A stretch of 64,000 nt of DNA from Polymorphobacter megasporae. GTDB taxonomy: Bacteria > Pseudomonadota > Alphaproteobacteria > Sphingomonadales > Sphingomonadaceae. Position 1 is the first letter of the stretch, and each line of letters opens with the position of its first letter. The position numbers were made by a program, and so were the translations under genes. Below, piece after piece: positions 36,367 to 46,001 of this stretch. The DNA is taken from positions 744,001-808,000 of the forward strand of contig NZ_CP081849.1 in NCBI RefSeq assembly GCF_018982885.2, written 5' to 3'. The notes beneath the pieces were generated by a model that saw only the letters and a program-made list of their open reading frames with translations, made no database searches and was not told where the DNA came from.

Positions 36367-36892
36367 CTTTGTGCCCCTGACGACCGTCCGGTGGTCTCGT
36401 TCCTGTGGACCGACTCGCTCGTGTCCATGCGCGCCAGCTCTCAGTAATATGGTTGATGTTCCCCGCCTGTTCAATCGGCGGTCGCGTTCGAACCTTAGGG
36501 CGGTCGCTCGAGAGCGGGGCCAATCTCATAAATGAGCGGCAGAGGAGCCCGCCTTGCTGCTCGAATGCGGACGGGCCGTAATTCACCAATAAGGTCAGCT
36601 GAGCCCCCTGAACGAACAGCGGCTTTCGGGCTCGGGCTCGGAAAGGTTGAACGGCGCATAATGGGGCGCGAAGCCGTCGCGCAAGCTAAAGTGAACAAAC
36701 GACCGCTTTCAGGCAGATCGCTGGCAGTTTCGAATGGCGTGATATGGGCGCAGAGCCGTCGGGCCGGCTCTCCCGCTGGGTTCAAACCGGGCCGCCGGTG
36801 CATCGGACGCGCGCCGCGCCGATATCATCGGCATTGCACGGGGTGCTTGCTCTTCGGTAAGCGGGTGTGATCCCACTCGGCTTTGAATTGAT
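36367..36892. other. Intergenic region upstream of the MBL-fold operon
   Basis: About 525 bases between divergent genes. Weak open frames exist, but none has protein-like sequence. Promoters for the minus-strand operon and the nitroreductase must lie here; I cannot place them. Confidence 0.4.
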
Positions 36893-37552
36893 ATGCAGTT
36901 CGACGACGTCATCCTCGGCCGGCGCAGCATCCGCGGCTACAAGCCAGATCCCGTCCCGCGTGCCGTCATCGAGGAGGTGCTGACGCTGGCAATGCGCGCA
37001 CCGTCGTCGATGAATACCCAACCGTATCACTTCCACGTCATAGCCGGCGAGGCGCTCGACCGTATCCGCGCCGGCAACACCGAGCGCAACCTCGCGGGCG
37101 TTCCGCACAGCCGCGAATTCCGTACCGGCGAGGCCTTCGTCGGCCGTCACCGCGACCGGCAGCTGTTCACCGCCATGGGCATCGCCCGGGACGACGCGGC
37201 GGCGCGGCAGGGCTGGGTGCTGCGCGGCTTCCGTCAGTTCGACGCGCCGGTCTGCGTCATCATCACCTACGACCGCGCGCTCGCAGCGAGTGACGACACC
37301 GCCTTCGACTGCGGCGCCGTCGCCACGGCGCTGGTCAACGCGGCATGGTCGCGGGGCCTCGGGGCGGTGATCAATAGCCAGGGGATCATGCAGTCGCCGG
37401 TCGTCCGCGAGCACGCCGCCATTCCCGACGATCAGGTCATCATGAAAAGCATCGCGCTCGGCTGGCCGGACGACAGCTTTCCGGCCAACGCCGTCGTCTC
37501 CGAGCGCAGGCCGGTCGCCGAGGTGGCGGTGTTCGTCGGGTTCAACGAGTAG
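36893..37552 (+). CDS. Nitroreductase family protein
   Basis: A 219-residue FMN enzyme of the nitroreductase fold. The FMN-phosphate-binding Arg pair is in ILGRRSIRGYKPDPVP, APSSMNTQPYHF gives the second flavin motif, and IALGWPDDSFPANAV is the C-terminal motif. It probably reduces nitroaromatics or quinones with NAD(P)H. It stands alone in an accessory island and has no linked regulator. Confidence 0.92.
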   Translation: MQFDDVILGRRSIRGYKPDPVPRAVIEEVLTLAMRAPSSMNTQPYHFHVIAGEALDRIRAGNTERNLAGVPHSREFRTGEAFVGRHRDRQLFTAMGIARDDAAARQGWVLRGFRQFDAPVCVIITYDRALAASDDTAFDCGAVATALVNAAWSRGLGAVINSQGIMQSPVVREHAAIPDDQVIMKSIALGWPDDSFPANAVVSERRPVAEVAVFVGFNE

Positions 37553-37614
37553 ATTGCTCCCGTCGGATCGGCGCTATCTGTGCCGGTCAAAAGCGAGCGC
37601 TCGGCATCCTCGCA

Positions 37615-38826
37615 TCATAGACCAATCGCTTCCTCGATCTGCTTGCTGCGAACCGAGGTCATTCCAGCGGTCAGCGCGAAGTCTGGCCATCGCTCGACCG
37701 CCGCCGCGACTTCGTCGACGATTGTTTCCAGCTTCCTTGCTGCTAGGCCGACTGATCGGCCTTCGGCGATCATGTTGGCCCGTGTCGGCTTCCGGCCTTC
37801 GCCGTCGACGGCAAGATAATGCTCGCCGCCGGGCCCAGACGAGAACGTCAGGTCGAACGCCGGTGCCAACCGCCACTCGCCACTGGCGTTCATCAAGAAC
37901 GCATGATTGCGGGCATGGTCGTCGCGGTTATGCGCGATGACGTTGAACGCCATTCGGCGGAACGCCGCTTCGACCTCGCGGACGTCGCGCGTCAAATACT
38001 GGGTGGCGCGGAGGTATTCACGGTAGCTCACCGATGCGCCGTCTGGATCGGCCTCGAGCAGGCCAGCCAGCGAATGCAAGTGAAGGGGCCCGTCAGCATT
38101 CCGGTCGAACCGTTGGTTGGCGAAGTGTCCCGGCCCGGTGCGCGACGGCAGCAGCCGCCAAGGCGCGACCTTGATCCCGGCGGCGCTGGCCATCGCATTG
38201 TACGCCGCTTCGAGCGCACCGATGTCTTCAGGATCGCCGGGGGCGCGGAACTTGACGAGCCAAGGCTCCAGCCCAGGGGCATGCGCTGTAGCGAGGCTGG
38301 CATCTTCCTCCCCCAGCCAGACCTGTGCCTTGGGTCGAGCGCCGCCGGCGCTGCCCCCGAGGCGCTGCAGCGCGCCGAGCATGTCAGACGGCTCGCCGGC
38401 GATCACGGCCAGAGCCTCAGCCTGAAGGCAGTCGAGGTCGGGCATCGGCAGCTCGTTGTCGGCCATGTCGTCGGCCGGCATAAAGCGGAGCGCGCCGAAC
38501 CCGCGTTCTCCGACCAGCGCTAGGCGATCGAGCGGTGTCAGTGCGCCGGGATCGCGCCCGACGCTGCGCAACCGGCGATCGAGCAACAAGCGGCCGTAGC
38601 TCTCGGGCAGACTGTCGGCGAACACGCCGAACATTCCAGCGAACGGCTCGCGCGGCGCGGTCTGCACCCCGGGCTTCAGCGGCAGGCGAAGCGGTGACAG
38701 CGGCAGGTCCGCGGAGAGGAACTCGGGCGCATACTCGAACAACGCTCGCCGGTCGCGCCAAGCGAGGCGACCGACGTTCAGTCGGCGCGCGCCGATGTCG
38801 AGACGAACGTCGAGCAGCGCGGTCAC
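37615..38826 (-). CDS. hipA: HipA-family toxin kinase
   Basis: A 403-residue Ser/Thr kinase-fold toxin. The N-terminal HipA domain (LFEYAPEFL, FAGMFGVFADSLPESYGRLL) precedes the kinase part. GGSAGGARPKAQV is the ATP loop, KFRAP holds the phosphate-binding Lys, NVIAHNRDDHARNHAFL the catalytic Asp and Asn, and LAPAFDLTF the Mg-binding Asp. HipA proteins phosphorylate a glutamyl-tRNA synthetase or other translation proteins and cause growth arrest. Its GTG start overlaps the antitoxin stop by four bases. Confidence 0.92.
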   Translation of the reverse strand: MTALLDVRLDIGARRLNVGRLAWRDRRALFEYAPEFLSADLPLSPLRLPLKPGVQTAPREPFAGMFGVFADSLPESYGRLLLDRRLRSVGRDPGALTPLDRLALVGERGFGALRFMPADDMADNELPMPDLDCLQAEALAVIAGEPSDMLGALQRLGGSAGGARPKAQVWLGEEDASLATAHAPGLEPWLVKFRAPGDPEDIGALEAAYNAMASAAGIKVAPWRLLPSRTGPGHFANQRFDRNADGPLHLHSLAGLLEADPDGASVSYREYLRATQYLTRDVREVEAAFRRMAFNVIAHNRDDHARNHAFLMNASGEWRLAPAFDLTFSSGPGGEHYLAVDGEGRKPTRANMIAEGRSVGLAARKLETIVDEVAAAVERWPDFALTAGMTSVRSKQIEEAIGL

Positions 38827-39113
38827 GAACGCCGACCCCGGCGACGGAAATTGTTGGAGGTGATTAGATCGTCGAGGTTCGCCACCGGCGGCGGCGCGAA
38901 CAGCGTCGCTATGTCGGCGTCGCGCCCAAGCGCCTGCGCCAGCCGGATAAGGCTCTCAAGCGCGATCTGTCCCGTTGTCTCAAACCGTCGCAGCGAGGCG
39001 AGCGTAACGCCGGAGCGCGCAGCAAGCCCGGCCTGGGTCAGATCGGCATCGAGCCGAACCGACCGAAGCCGGGCCGCTACCCCGTCAGCAAGCTCTTGGA
39101 CCGTCTCAAGCAT
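38823..39113 (-). CDS. hipB: HipB-type antitoxin (XRE family)
   Basis: A 96-residue DNA-binding protein with an N-terminal helix-turn-helix: LTQAGLAARSGVTLASLRRF near residues 25-44. It lies directly before hipA and overlaps it (GTGA), as is usual for hipBA. HipB binds HipA and represses the shared promoter. Confidence 0.9.
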   Translation of the reverse strand: MLETVQELADGVAARLRSVRLDADLTQAGLAARSGVTLASLRRFETTGQIALESLIRLAQALGRDADIATLFAPPPVANLDDLITSNNFRRRGRRS

Positions 39114-39129
39114 GCTGACATCTTAGCAG

Positions 39130-40389
39130 TTATTGGGCGGAATGGCACCCCGCCGCTGTTATGTTGGCAGTTGCCTTAGTTGGGCGGGCTGGGCCGTTAG
39201 TGAGGCTTTCCCACAGCAAGCTGCTGACCAGTTCCGCCGCGTCGAGCGCCGGTTGATCGGCGAGGTGCATATAGCGCTGCACATTGTCGGTGCCGCTATG
39301 GCCGAGCATCTTGCCGATCATCGCGGCATTTTCCTTTTCGATCGCGGCGTGACTGGCGAATGTATGCCGGAGATCGTGCAGCCGGAGCGGCGTGATCCGG
39401 GCATGCGGCAGCACGACCTTGTACCAGAACGGCAGCAGGTCGGTGATCGGCGCTCGTCGTCGGCTTGGGCTGGGGAACAGGCACGGATGGCCCGGCTGAC
39501 GAGGGATGAGCGCGAGCGCATCTCTTGCTGCCTGACCGAGCTCGACGACACGCGGTCCGGTCTTGCTGTCGCGCAACGTCATCAGCCGCCCGGTAATGTC
39601 GTTCCAGCGCAGTTTGAGGATCTCCTGCTTGCGACAGCCGGTGTAGATCAGCATCCGGACCGCCCCGACCTGGATCGGATACTCCGCCTGAAGCTGGTCG
39701 AGCGAGCGTCCGAGCCGGGCCAACTCCTCGTCGGTCAAGTAGCGCCGGTAGACTTTCCCGGCGTTACGCTTGATCGCGAGACACGGGTTGGAATGAAGCG
39801 GAACCGTGCCCCATTCCTCCGCCGTGGCGAACATGCTGCGCAGAATGTCGAGGGCACGGTTCGCGGCTCCGGGTCGCTTTCGGCTCAACCCCGAGAACCA
39901 CTCGAACACGCTCGCCTCGTCGATCTGATCGAGGAAGCGTCGGCCAAACGTCGGACCGAGATGGGTGCTCCAGTAGCTGTCGTATGCCTTGATCGTCCCC
40001 GGCTTCCAGCGGAGCACGCCGACGCGCCGATAGAGGTCGGCGAACGCCGTACAGATCGGCGCGGCCAGCGCGTCGCGCTTGCGCGCGAGCGGATCACGCC
40101 GGACCTTCGCCTCAAGGACGAGGAGCTGAGCCGCGCCGCGTGCCTGATGCTCGGTCACGACCGCGCGGTTGCCGAGACTGATCCTCCGCACCACGCCCTT
40201 GATCCGGGTGAAGACGATCCATGTCTGCCGCCCGCTCGGCAGGCAGCGCAGCCCGAACCCGGGCAGCGTCATGTCCCACTCGACACGATCGTGCCCGATC
40301 AGCGGGACCAGCTCGCGATCGGCAAACTGCGGGCCACCAGCACGCTTGCGCGGCGCATTGCCGGGCGTTGGGGTTGCGAGGCCGCTCAC
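39130..40389 (-). CDS. Tyrosine-family site-specific integrase 1
   Basis: A 419-residue integrase of the P4-type DUF4102/phage integrase class. The N-terminal domain carries the arm-binding region (MTLPGFGLRCLPSGRQTWIV); the catalytic domain has Arg in YTGCRKQEILKLRW, the HxLR box HDLRHTFASHA, GKMLGHSG, and the nucleophile Tyr in VQRYMHLA. All catalytic residues are present. It starts with GTG overlapping the stop of integrase 2. It is one of a pair inside the accessory island. Confidence 0.92.
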   Translation of the reverse strand: MSGLATPTPGNAPRKRAGGPQFADRELVPLIGHDRVEWDMTLPGFGLRCLPSGRQTWIVFTRIKGVVRRISLGNRAVVTEHQARGAAQLLVLEAKVRRDPLARKRDALAAPICTAFADLYRRVGVLRWKPGTIKAYDSYWSTHLGPTFGRRFLDQIDEASVFEWFSGLSRKRPGAANRALDILRSMFATAEEWGTVPLHSNPCLAIKRNAGKVYRRYLTDEELARLGRSLDQLQAEYPIQVGAVRMLIYTGCRKQEILKLRWNDITGRLMTLRDSKTGPRVVELGQAARDALALIPRQPGHPCLFPSPSRRRAPITDLLPFWYKVVLPHARITPLRLHDLRHTFASHAAIEKENAAMIGKMLGHSGTDNVQRYMHLADQPALDAAELVSSLLWESLTNGPARPTKATANITAAGCHSAQ

Positions 40390-41744
40390 TGGGCGTCCCC
40401 CTTCGCGACAAAACCGGTGGCGCGGGCAAGGTGGGCCGATACACGGCCAACCGCCTCCCGGACGCTAGTGTCGCTCAGGTGTGTGTAGCGGTCGGTGGTC
40501 TCGAACAGCGAGTGGCCAAGCATCTTGGCGATGGTCGGCTGCGACACGCGCATCATGGCAGCATGACTGGCAAAGGTATGCCGGAGATCGTGGAGGCGAA
40601 CGTCGGCCAGCCCGGCGGAGATACGGATACGATCCCAGACATAATAAGCGATCACCGCGTGCGCTTCGGCTTGATCACGAGGGAAGACGAAGTCGTCGTC
40701 ACCTCGCGGCAGCGTCGCCAGAAGCTCCCTTGCTGGTCGACCGAGGTAGACCGTGCGCGGCCCGGTCTTGGCTTCGGCCAGATGGGCAAAACTGTCGTCG
40801 AGATACGACCACCGCAGTGACTCGATCTCCCGCTTGCGCGCGCCGGTCAGCAACAGCAGCCGAATGATCGCGCACTGCTGCGGATATTGATTTTCCGCTT
40901 GCCAGAGCGCCGCCCCCAGGGCGCCGACCTCGGCAAGGCTGAGATACCGTTCCATGCGCTGTGTGCGGAAGCGGGTAAATCGCGTGCACGGGTTGGAGCG
41001 TCGCGGTCGCAGCCCCATCGTCTCCGCCGTCGCCATCATCACCGAAAGCACCGGCAGCGTGCGGTTTGCCGTGCCGGGCCGGTCGCCCATGGCGGCATGC
41101 CATTTGCGCACCATCGCCCGGGTGATCTCGGCAAGGTCGATCTTGCCGAACTCGGGCAGGATGACCCGGTCGATTGCTTTCCGATTGGACGCCTGCGTTG
41201 TTGGTGCCCAGCGATGGGCGTGGGCCTCCCAGAATCGCTCGGCGAAGACCGCGAAAGGCATCGTCGGTGCCGGCTGCGGCAGGTTGAACGGATCGACTAC
41301 GCCGAGCCCGACCTTGACCGCGCTCAGGATCTGCCGCGCCTTCCGTCGCGCCGTCCGCGGATCGAGGTCCGCGACTGAGCCGATGACACGCCGCCGGGTC
41401 TGGCCACGCTCGCGATACTGGACGAAATAGACTTGGCGTCCGGTAGCCGAGGCTCGTATGCCGAAGCCCTTCAGGATCGGGTCCCAGTGGAACGTATCCG
41501 CTGGTTTTTCCGACGGCACGGCGGGTTGAATCGGAGCGACTGCATGATCGCGTCCGACGGTTAGCTTGCCGAGCCTCAGCGGTGGGCGATCAGGTCCAAA
41601 ATCAGTGCTGCGATCGGAAGCGGATTGGTCGCCTGCCTTAACGCGAATCGGCCTCTGCAGCCGGTTGCGTAGGTCGTCCACCATCTTACGCTTATGCGAT
41701 TGATTTCCTTGCTTGTTTCCGTCTTTGCTGTTGTATCTTGACAT
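40386..41744 (-). CDS. Tyrosine-family site-specific integrase 2
   Basis: A 452-residue integrase. I start at ATG 41744 because GGGAG lies seven bases upstream; an ATG at 41765 has no ribosome site. The product has the same layout as integrase 1: GFGIRASATGRQVYFVQY in the N-terminal domain, then LTGARKREIESLRW, HDLRHTFASHAAM, AKMLGHSLFE and the Tyr of DRYTHLSD. Both integrases are complete and diverged from each other, so this is not a simple duplication. The two overlap (GTGA) and must be co-expressed. Confidence 0.92.
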   Translation of the reverse strand: MSRYNSKDGNKQGNQSHKRKMVDDLRNRLQRPIRVKAGDQSASDRSTDFGPDRPPLRLGKLTVGRDHAVAPIQPAVPSEKPADTFHWDPILKGFGIRASATGRQVYFVQYRERGQTRRRVIGSVADLDPRTARRKARQILSAVKVGLGVVDPFNLPQPAPTMPFAVFAERFWEAHAHRWAPTTQASNRKAIDRVILPEFGKIDLAEITRAMVRKWHAAMGDRPGTANRTLPVLSVMMATAETMGLRPRRSNPCTRFTRFRTQRMERYLSLAEVGALGAALWQAENQYPQQCAIIRLLLLTGARKREIESLRWSYLDDSFAHLAEAKTGPRTVYLGRPARELLATLPRGDDDFVFPRDQAEAHAVIAYYVWDRIRISAGLADVRLHDLRHTFASHAAMMRVSQPTIAKMLGHSLFETTDRYTHLSDTSVREAVGRVSAHLARATGFVAKGDAQ

Positions 41745-41765
41745 GCTAGTTCTCCCATAAGACAT

Positions 41766-42790
41766 TGATCTTATGGCTCTTTGCAGCCGCAGGTTGCGTA
41801 GGGTGTGGAGTCAATAGAGAACAGAATCCGCCTGTTTTCGGCCCAAGGAGCCGTCACTGGATGGCGAAGAAGCACATCCAGATGAGTGACTTAGCCTAGC
41901 GTAGCGGCGGACCCTCCCTGATCTTCTGAACGAAGCTCGGTCGGTCGATCCTGTTGCGTTCCTTATCTGTGCCGAAACGGGTACCAAATAGCCAGCACAA
42001 TGGCACATATTGCGTCGTCGCTATCACAGCCGTTCAGCGCTAACTGACGTCGGCTGATGAGCTTAACTCGCAGCGATGCCTACATGCATTCGCGCGCATT
42101 TTGCCGGGGCCGATGTGGTACTCAAGCCGCGTTCAAAGCCCCTTCCCGGATCTGCTCTGACGGCCAAAAGTCTGCTTGGTGACTGCAGCCGCTCCGTCCG
42201 ATTCGATCATGCGAACGGCAGCAATCTGCGACCGCACTCCGGTCTCCTGGGCCGCTCTCAGCGTGCGGGTTATCTGCCTAGCCCAAGCCGAAGGGCAGCC
42301 TCTGCGAGCCCTTGCGAGACACGCAATCCGGGCGTCCTGTAGCCGCTTTGACTCGTGCGATCCGCATTGGCTCGGCCGGGCATCTTCGGGCCTGAGGACG
42401 GCGACGCGCGGCATCTGCAGCGGCCAGAAATCGGTCAGCGAACCTTGGAATATTGAACCCAGTTGGGCTGCGTCGTGCAGATCGCTCGGCGATCGAAATG
42501 CACTCGTCACAAGCCGCTACGAAGCTGGTTCTGGACGGGCGTCGAACAGGCCGGATTTCGGCCGTCGATGCGCGTTCGGAGGCGCTCCGACACCTAACAA
42601 ATGGGTCGGCTCAGCCGACCACTTGCGGTGTCGGAAACGCGTGCCGGGAGAGAGCGAAGCACTCCTAAAAAGGCGGGACTCGGAACCACCCCAGATGCCT
42701 CCACCAGCACTTATCGATACCGCAAAAGCCGCCGCTAAAGGCGTAGGCTCGCACGCTGCGCTGCGAGCCTTTACCGTCGAAATGCTAGGC
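41766..42790. other. Long gap upstream of the integrases
   Basis: About 1 kb with overlapping open frames but none with convincing protein sequence. A 9-base inverted repeat (AGGCTCGCA ... TGCGAGCCT, about 42752-42777) sits just beyond the 3' end of the membrane-protein gene at 42791. The integration site of the integrases could lie here, but no tRNA gene or direct repeat was recognised. Confidence 0.4.
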
Positions 42791-43336
42791 TTATTCGAAG
42801 GCGAGTACCTGGGCCTTTGCTGCGGCCTGCTCGGCTGTCGAAGGCGGCAAGGTGGCGCGGATTTCGGCAGCCGCTTCGCCCTCCCAGCGCAGGATCATGG
42901 CGATTGTAATCGGGAGCTTTGGACGGCTGCGCCGCCAGCCGTCGGCGGCGTTCCGGACCATCGGCCAGGTGCCAGGTCGGGAGTAGAGTCGCAGGGCTGC
43001 GATCTCCTCCGGCAGGGCTGCACGGGTATGCATCCGGTACATGATCCGGTCGATGATCGGTCCCGACAGGAGGATCATCAGCGAGGCCTTGATCATCACA
43101 GCCGCGACCACAAGCGAGGAAGCGACGCCGGCCCATATTGCGGCGAGTGAGGCGACGGTCACCATCCCCGCGAAGGCGGTCATCCAGCGTAGTGGGGAAG
43201 CCCACGGAGACCTCCGTTCGACGGCAACGTCTAAGGCGATCCGCAGCCGCGTGGGCCAGTTCACATTGGGCCGCTGAGACGAGGATTTCGTCACTGAGTT
43301 AGCACCTGTTCCAAGCGCGGTTACGGGCTCGATCAT
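42791..43336 (-). CDS. Membrane protein, function unknown
   Basis: A 181-residue protein starting at ATG 43336. Two adjacent membrane helices occupy about residues 55-75 (TAFAGMVTVASLAAIWAG) and 77-97. A cytoplasmic tail of about 80 residues is rich in Arg, Ala and Glu. It has no recognised family and no operon partner apart from remnants upstream. The gene lies between the integrases and the vapBC locus, consistent with accessory DNA. Confidence 0.6.
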   Translation of the reverse strand: MIEPVTALGTGANSVTKSSSQRPNVNWPTRLRIALDVAVERRSPWASPLRWMTAFAGMVTVASLAAIWAGVASSLVVAAVMIKASLMILLSGPIIDRIMYRMHTRAALPEEIAALRLYSRPGTWPMVRNAADGWRRSRPKLPITIAMILRWEGEAAAEIRATLPPSTAEQAAAKAQVLAFE

Positions 43337-43412
43337 GGCTTCAATCTTGCCGATATGCACCTCGCGAAACAAGGCCGCGGGCGGCGAAGTGCGCGACGCG
43401 ATACGACGATGT

Positions 43413-43652
43413 TTACTGGTCCAACCGCGCCAGCATCGCCGAGACGGCGCATGGCCCCGTAACGCCGATATGGATGTGGTCGGTCTGCAATACGCCGCCA
43501 ACAACGGACCGGTTCGATGCGCTGGCGGCAAGCGCCTAATCGTCGTCGCCTTGTTGCCGAACGCTTCGAGGAACGCGAACGAGGGCACTGCCCGCGTCGC
43601 AGCAACGTTGGGCGAGCGCCGACACGGCTTCCTCGATCTCGACGGCATTCAT
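43413..43652 (-). pseudogene. N-terminal remnant of a class I DNA methyltransferase gene
   Basis: On the minus strand, ATG 43652 directly after the vapC stop opens MNAVEIEEAVSALAQR. A frameshift leads to FAFLEAFGNKATTIRRL (around 43540-43590), and a further shift leads to GGVLQTDHIHIG and AMLARLDQ ending at 43413. These pieces in order match the beginning of large SAM-dependent DNA methyltransferases found in restriction-modification-like loci, from memory of the family. The rest of the gene (about 800 residues) is absent. It is therefore a decayed start of a deleted methyltransferase gene. Confidence 0.65.
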
Positions 43653-44042
43653 TCAGGCGGCCCGCTCGATGTCGGTATGCGAGAAGTCCTGGCCTTTGAA
43701 CAGCAGCGGCTCGCCCGTCGCCTTGGCAAGCGCATAGGAGAAGCAATCGCCGAAGTTGAGCCCGGCGGGATGCCGCCCTTTGCCGAAGCGCCGAAAGGCG
43801 TCGATGGCGAGGCTGGCATGGTCGGCCGAGACAGGCACGGTCTCGACTCTGAGGGTATCCAGCAGGGCCTGCAATTGTTCGAGCCCGGCCTCTCCCGCCC
43901 GCCCGAGCGCGACGATACCGACCTCGACGCGTGTCGACGCACTGATCAGGCGGCTCGCCGCCAGTTTGATCGCGTTCCGAAAGTCCTGCTCCTCCGGCTC
44001 GCGGCGGAGGATCGCCATCAGCGCCGAACTGTCGATGACCAT
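43653..44042 (-). CDS. vapC: VapC-family PIN-domain toxin
   Basis: A 129-residue PIN-domain RNase toxin. The start at ATG 44042 overlaps the antitoxin stop (TGATG). Acidic residues of the active site are visible in VIDSSALMAIL (Asp4), RVEVGIVALG (Glu) and LNFGDCFSYALA (Asp), with the final strand PLLFKGQDFSHTDIE typical of the group. VapC toxins cleave tRNA or rRNA when released from VapB. Confidence 0.92.
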   Translation of the reverse strand: MVIDSSALMAILRREPEEQDFRNAIKLAASRLISASTRVEVGIVALGRAGEAGLEQLQALLDTLRVETVPVSADHASLAIDAFRRFGKGRHPAGLNFGDCFSYALAKATGEPLLFKGQDFSHTDIERAA

Positions 44043-44299
44043 CAGGACGGCAGACCGTGTTCGTCGTAGCCAAGGATATCGTCGTCGGTTCGGTGATCGA
44101 GCAACGGCAGCGCGTTGAACCGCTCGATGATCGCGTCGATCGCCGCGTCGTCCCACGGCCGTTCACCGCGTTTGAGCTGCTCGTCACGCAGCCGTAGCCG
44201 GAGCGCACCACGCACCGCCTCGGTCAGCGTTTCGCCGGTCAAGCTTGCCACCTGTCGCGCGAGACTATCGGTCTCTCGATCCTTCAGACTCAGCGCCAT
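44042..44299 (-). CDS. vapB: VapB-family antitoxin
   Basis: An 85-residue antitoxin of the Rv0623-type VapB family. The N-terminus ALSLKDRETDSLARQVASLT is a ribbon-helix-helix-like DNA-binding part; the C-terminus DDDILGYDEHGLPS is the usual toxin-binding tail. The gene lies immediately before vapC with a one-base overlap of stop and start. It will repress the shared promoter. Confidence 0.9.
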   Translation of the reverse strand: MALSLKDRETDSLARQVASLTGETLTEAVRGALRLRLRDEQLKRGERPWDDAAIDAIIERFNALPLLDHRTDDDILGYDEHGLPS

Positions 44300-44954
44300 G
44301 ACCGCCTCATAATCTAGAAATTATCCCTCTTTATATACTCGTGTTTGGGAGGGCGTGCCTACCGCCATTTTCGTGGCGGGCGCGGACGCAATTTCGATCG
44401 ACGATGCGAGAGGTATAGAATGTCGACAGATCCGACTGTGACAATTCATTAGCGGGGCTAGCGCCTGCGGTGCGGTGCCGCTTTGCCTCTTGCAGCTTCC
44501 GCGTTTCCGGTCAGGGAGACGTCAATCGCGGTTCAGGTAGCTACAGGCTCCGCGAAAATCCCTGGTCCGTTATTTGCATCGGATACGTCGGCTCTTGAAA
44601 CCACGCGCTCATTTAGTTGGCGAACCCTGCCTCCAAAGGGGCCGATTGCTGCCTGACCGCTTTCGGGTCGGTGATAGGTCGAACCGGTAATTCGTCCGCC
44701 AGCAAACGTGCGCCGATAAGCCACGCAAGCGGTAGTTAGAACACCGCTTGTAAATGCCCTAGAAAAACGACACGCGTCGGGTTGATTGGAAAAGCCCCCA
44801 GGATGGATGACATCTCGACGCCGGGACGAATTAGCAACCAAGACGTCATCTGGACGCAGTGGTTAAGTTCCCACATCTGTTCATTTGACGCTCCCCGCGA
44901 ACCACCGAGCGGTCGGCTGTAGGACGTTTGATCTCGCTGAAGACTATGATGCTC
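44300..44954. other. Intergenic region, right edge of the accessory island
   Basis: About 655 bases between vapB and the LysR gene. No convincing coding frame. The sequence just upstream of vapB (44310-44345) is AT-rich and probably holds its promoter. Confidence 0.4.
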
Positions 44955-45884
44955 TTAGACGTCGCCGAGCGCTGTAACATCTGAATCCTCGCGTGCCCTC
45001 GCGACAAATTGCTCGCGTAGCCACGATGCGGCGGGGCCGGGCGGAAAATCGCGTCTCCAAATTGCGCTGAAGCGATATTGCCCACCGTGATATTCAGGCA
45101 TTACCAGCCGTACGAGCGCCCCGGAGATCAGATCGGGTTCGATCACCGGCAACGGCATGTTGCCCCAGCCGATCCCTTCGCGCAGCAACGCATGCTTGGC
45201 ACCAAGATCGGCGAGGCGCCAGGTGCGTGCACTCATGACCGCGAAGTCTCGGCCCTCGGTTAGCGGTGAACGGTCGGTCAGCACGAGTTGAACATAGTCT
45301 CGGCCCGCGCCGGGCGGTATTATCGAAAGCCGTCCGAGCGGATGGTCGGGCGCAGCGACCGGCACCATCGGCACCGCGCCGGCAACCATGGCGTCTATCT
45401 CCGCCAGACCAGCATTGAGCGGACCGGAAATGCCGAGAACCGCCGTCTTATCGAGCACGAGTGCGGTGACCGCGCCAAGTGCCTCGACATGCAGCCGCAG
45501 CGTAACGGTCGGAAACGCGATTGCAAAAGCGCGAAGCACCTCGCCAAGGCGTTGCGTGGGGAGCATGACATCGACGGCGAGGTTGACCTCAGCCTCAAGC
45601 CCATCGAGCAGGCCTTTAACCTTGGCACGCAGCCCATCGATCCCCTGCGCGACGGTTCGCGCCTCGGCGAGCACCGCACGACCAGCATCGGTCAGCTGCG
45701 GCTTGCGGGTTCCGTCGCGGTCGAACAGCAGGACGCCGAGCTGGGCCTCGAGATTGCCGATCCCGTAACTGATGACCGATACGGCACGATGCAGCCGCCG
45801 TCCGGCGGCGGCGAAGCTCCCGGTGTCGACCACCGCGAGAAAGATCCGGAGCTGTTCGAACGTTGGTGTGCCCGGGTTCGACAT
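44955..45884 (-). CDS. LysR-family transcriptional regulator
   Basis: A 309-residue LysR regulator. ATG 45884 is preferred since GAGGA lies seven bases upstream. The winged helix is at residues 5-65 (TFEQLRIFLAVVDTGSFAAA, SVISYGIGNLEAQLGVLLFD), and the C-terminal effector domain has LAVDVMLPTQRLGEVLRAF. The gene is divergent from the pirin gene, with 117 bases between them, so it probably regulates pirin and perhaps the following DoxX gene. Confidence 0.92.
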   Translation of the reverse strand: MSNPGTPTFEQLRIFLAVVDTGSFAAAGRRLHRAVSVISYGIGNLEAQLGVLLFDRDGTRKPQLTDAGRAVLAEARTVAQGIDGLRAKVKGLLDGLEAEVNLAVDVMLPTQRLGEVLRAFAIAFPTVTLRLHVEALGAVTALVLDKTAVLGISGPLNAGLAEIDAMVAGAVPMVPVAAPDHPLGRLSIIPPGAGRDYVQLVLTDRSPLTEGRDFAVMSARTWRLADLGAKHALLREGIGWGNMPLPVIEPDLISGALVRLVMPEYHGGQYRFSAIWRRDFPPGPAASWLREQFVARAREDSDVTALGDV

Positions 45885-46001
45885 TTCAACTTCCTCGAAC
45901 ATGTCGATGCGTTTTATCGCGCTGATCCACTAACTCGACAACGCTTATCTCAGTGTCTGCGAGGACGAGGCGGTTCCCGTCCCCCAATAGGAGATTCGAC
46001 G

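Noticed and set aside
36495-36803. Minus-strand frame of 102 codons before the nitroreductase
   Set aside because: No ribosome site and Pro/Arg/Ala-rich sequence without family features.
39130-41744. RIT (recombinase in trio) element
   Set aside because: Only two integrases are present and the upstream kilobase has no third.
42133-42510. 125-codon minus-strand frame in the gap upstream of the integrases
   Set aside because: Composition is not typical of the local genes, other frames are equally open, and there is no ribosome site.
42752-42777. Inverted repeat as terminator of the membrane-protein gene
   Set aside because: The stem is good, but no T run follows on the minus strand, so it is not called as a terminator.
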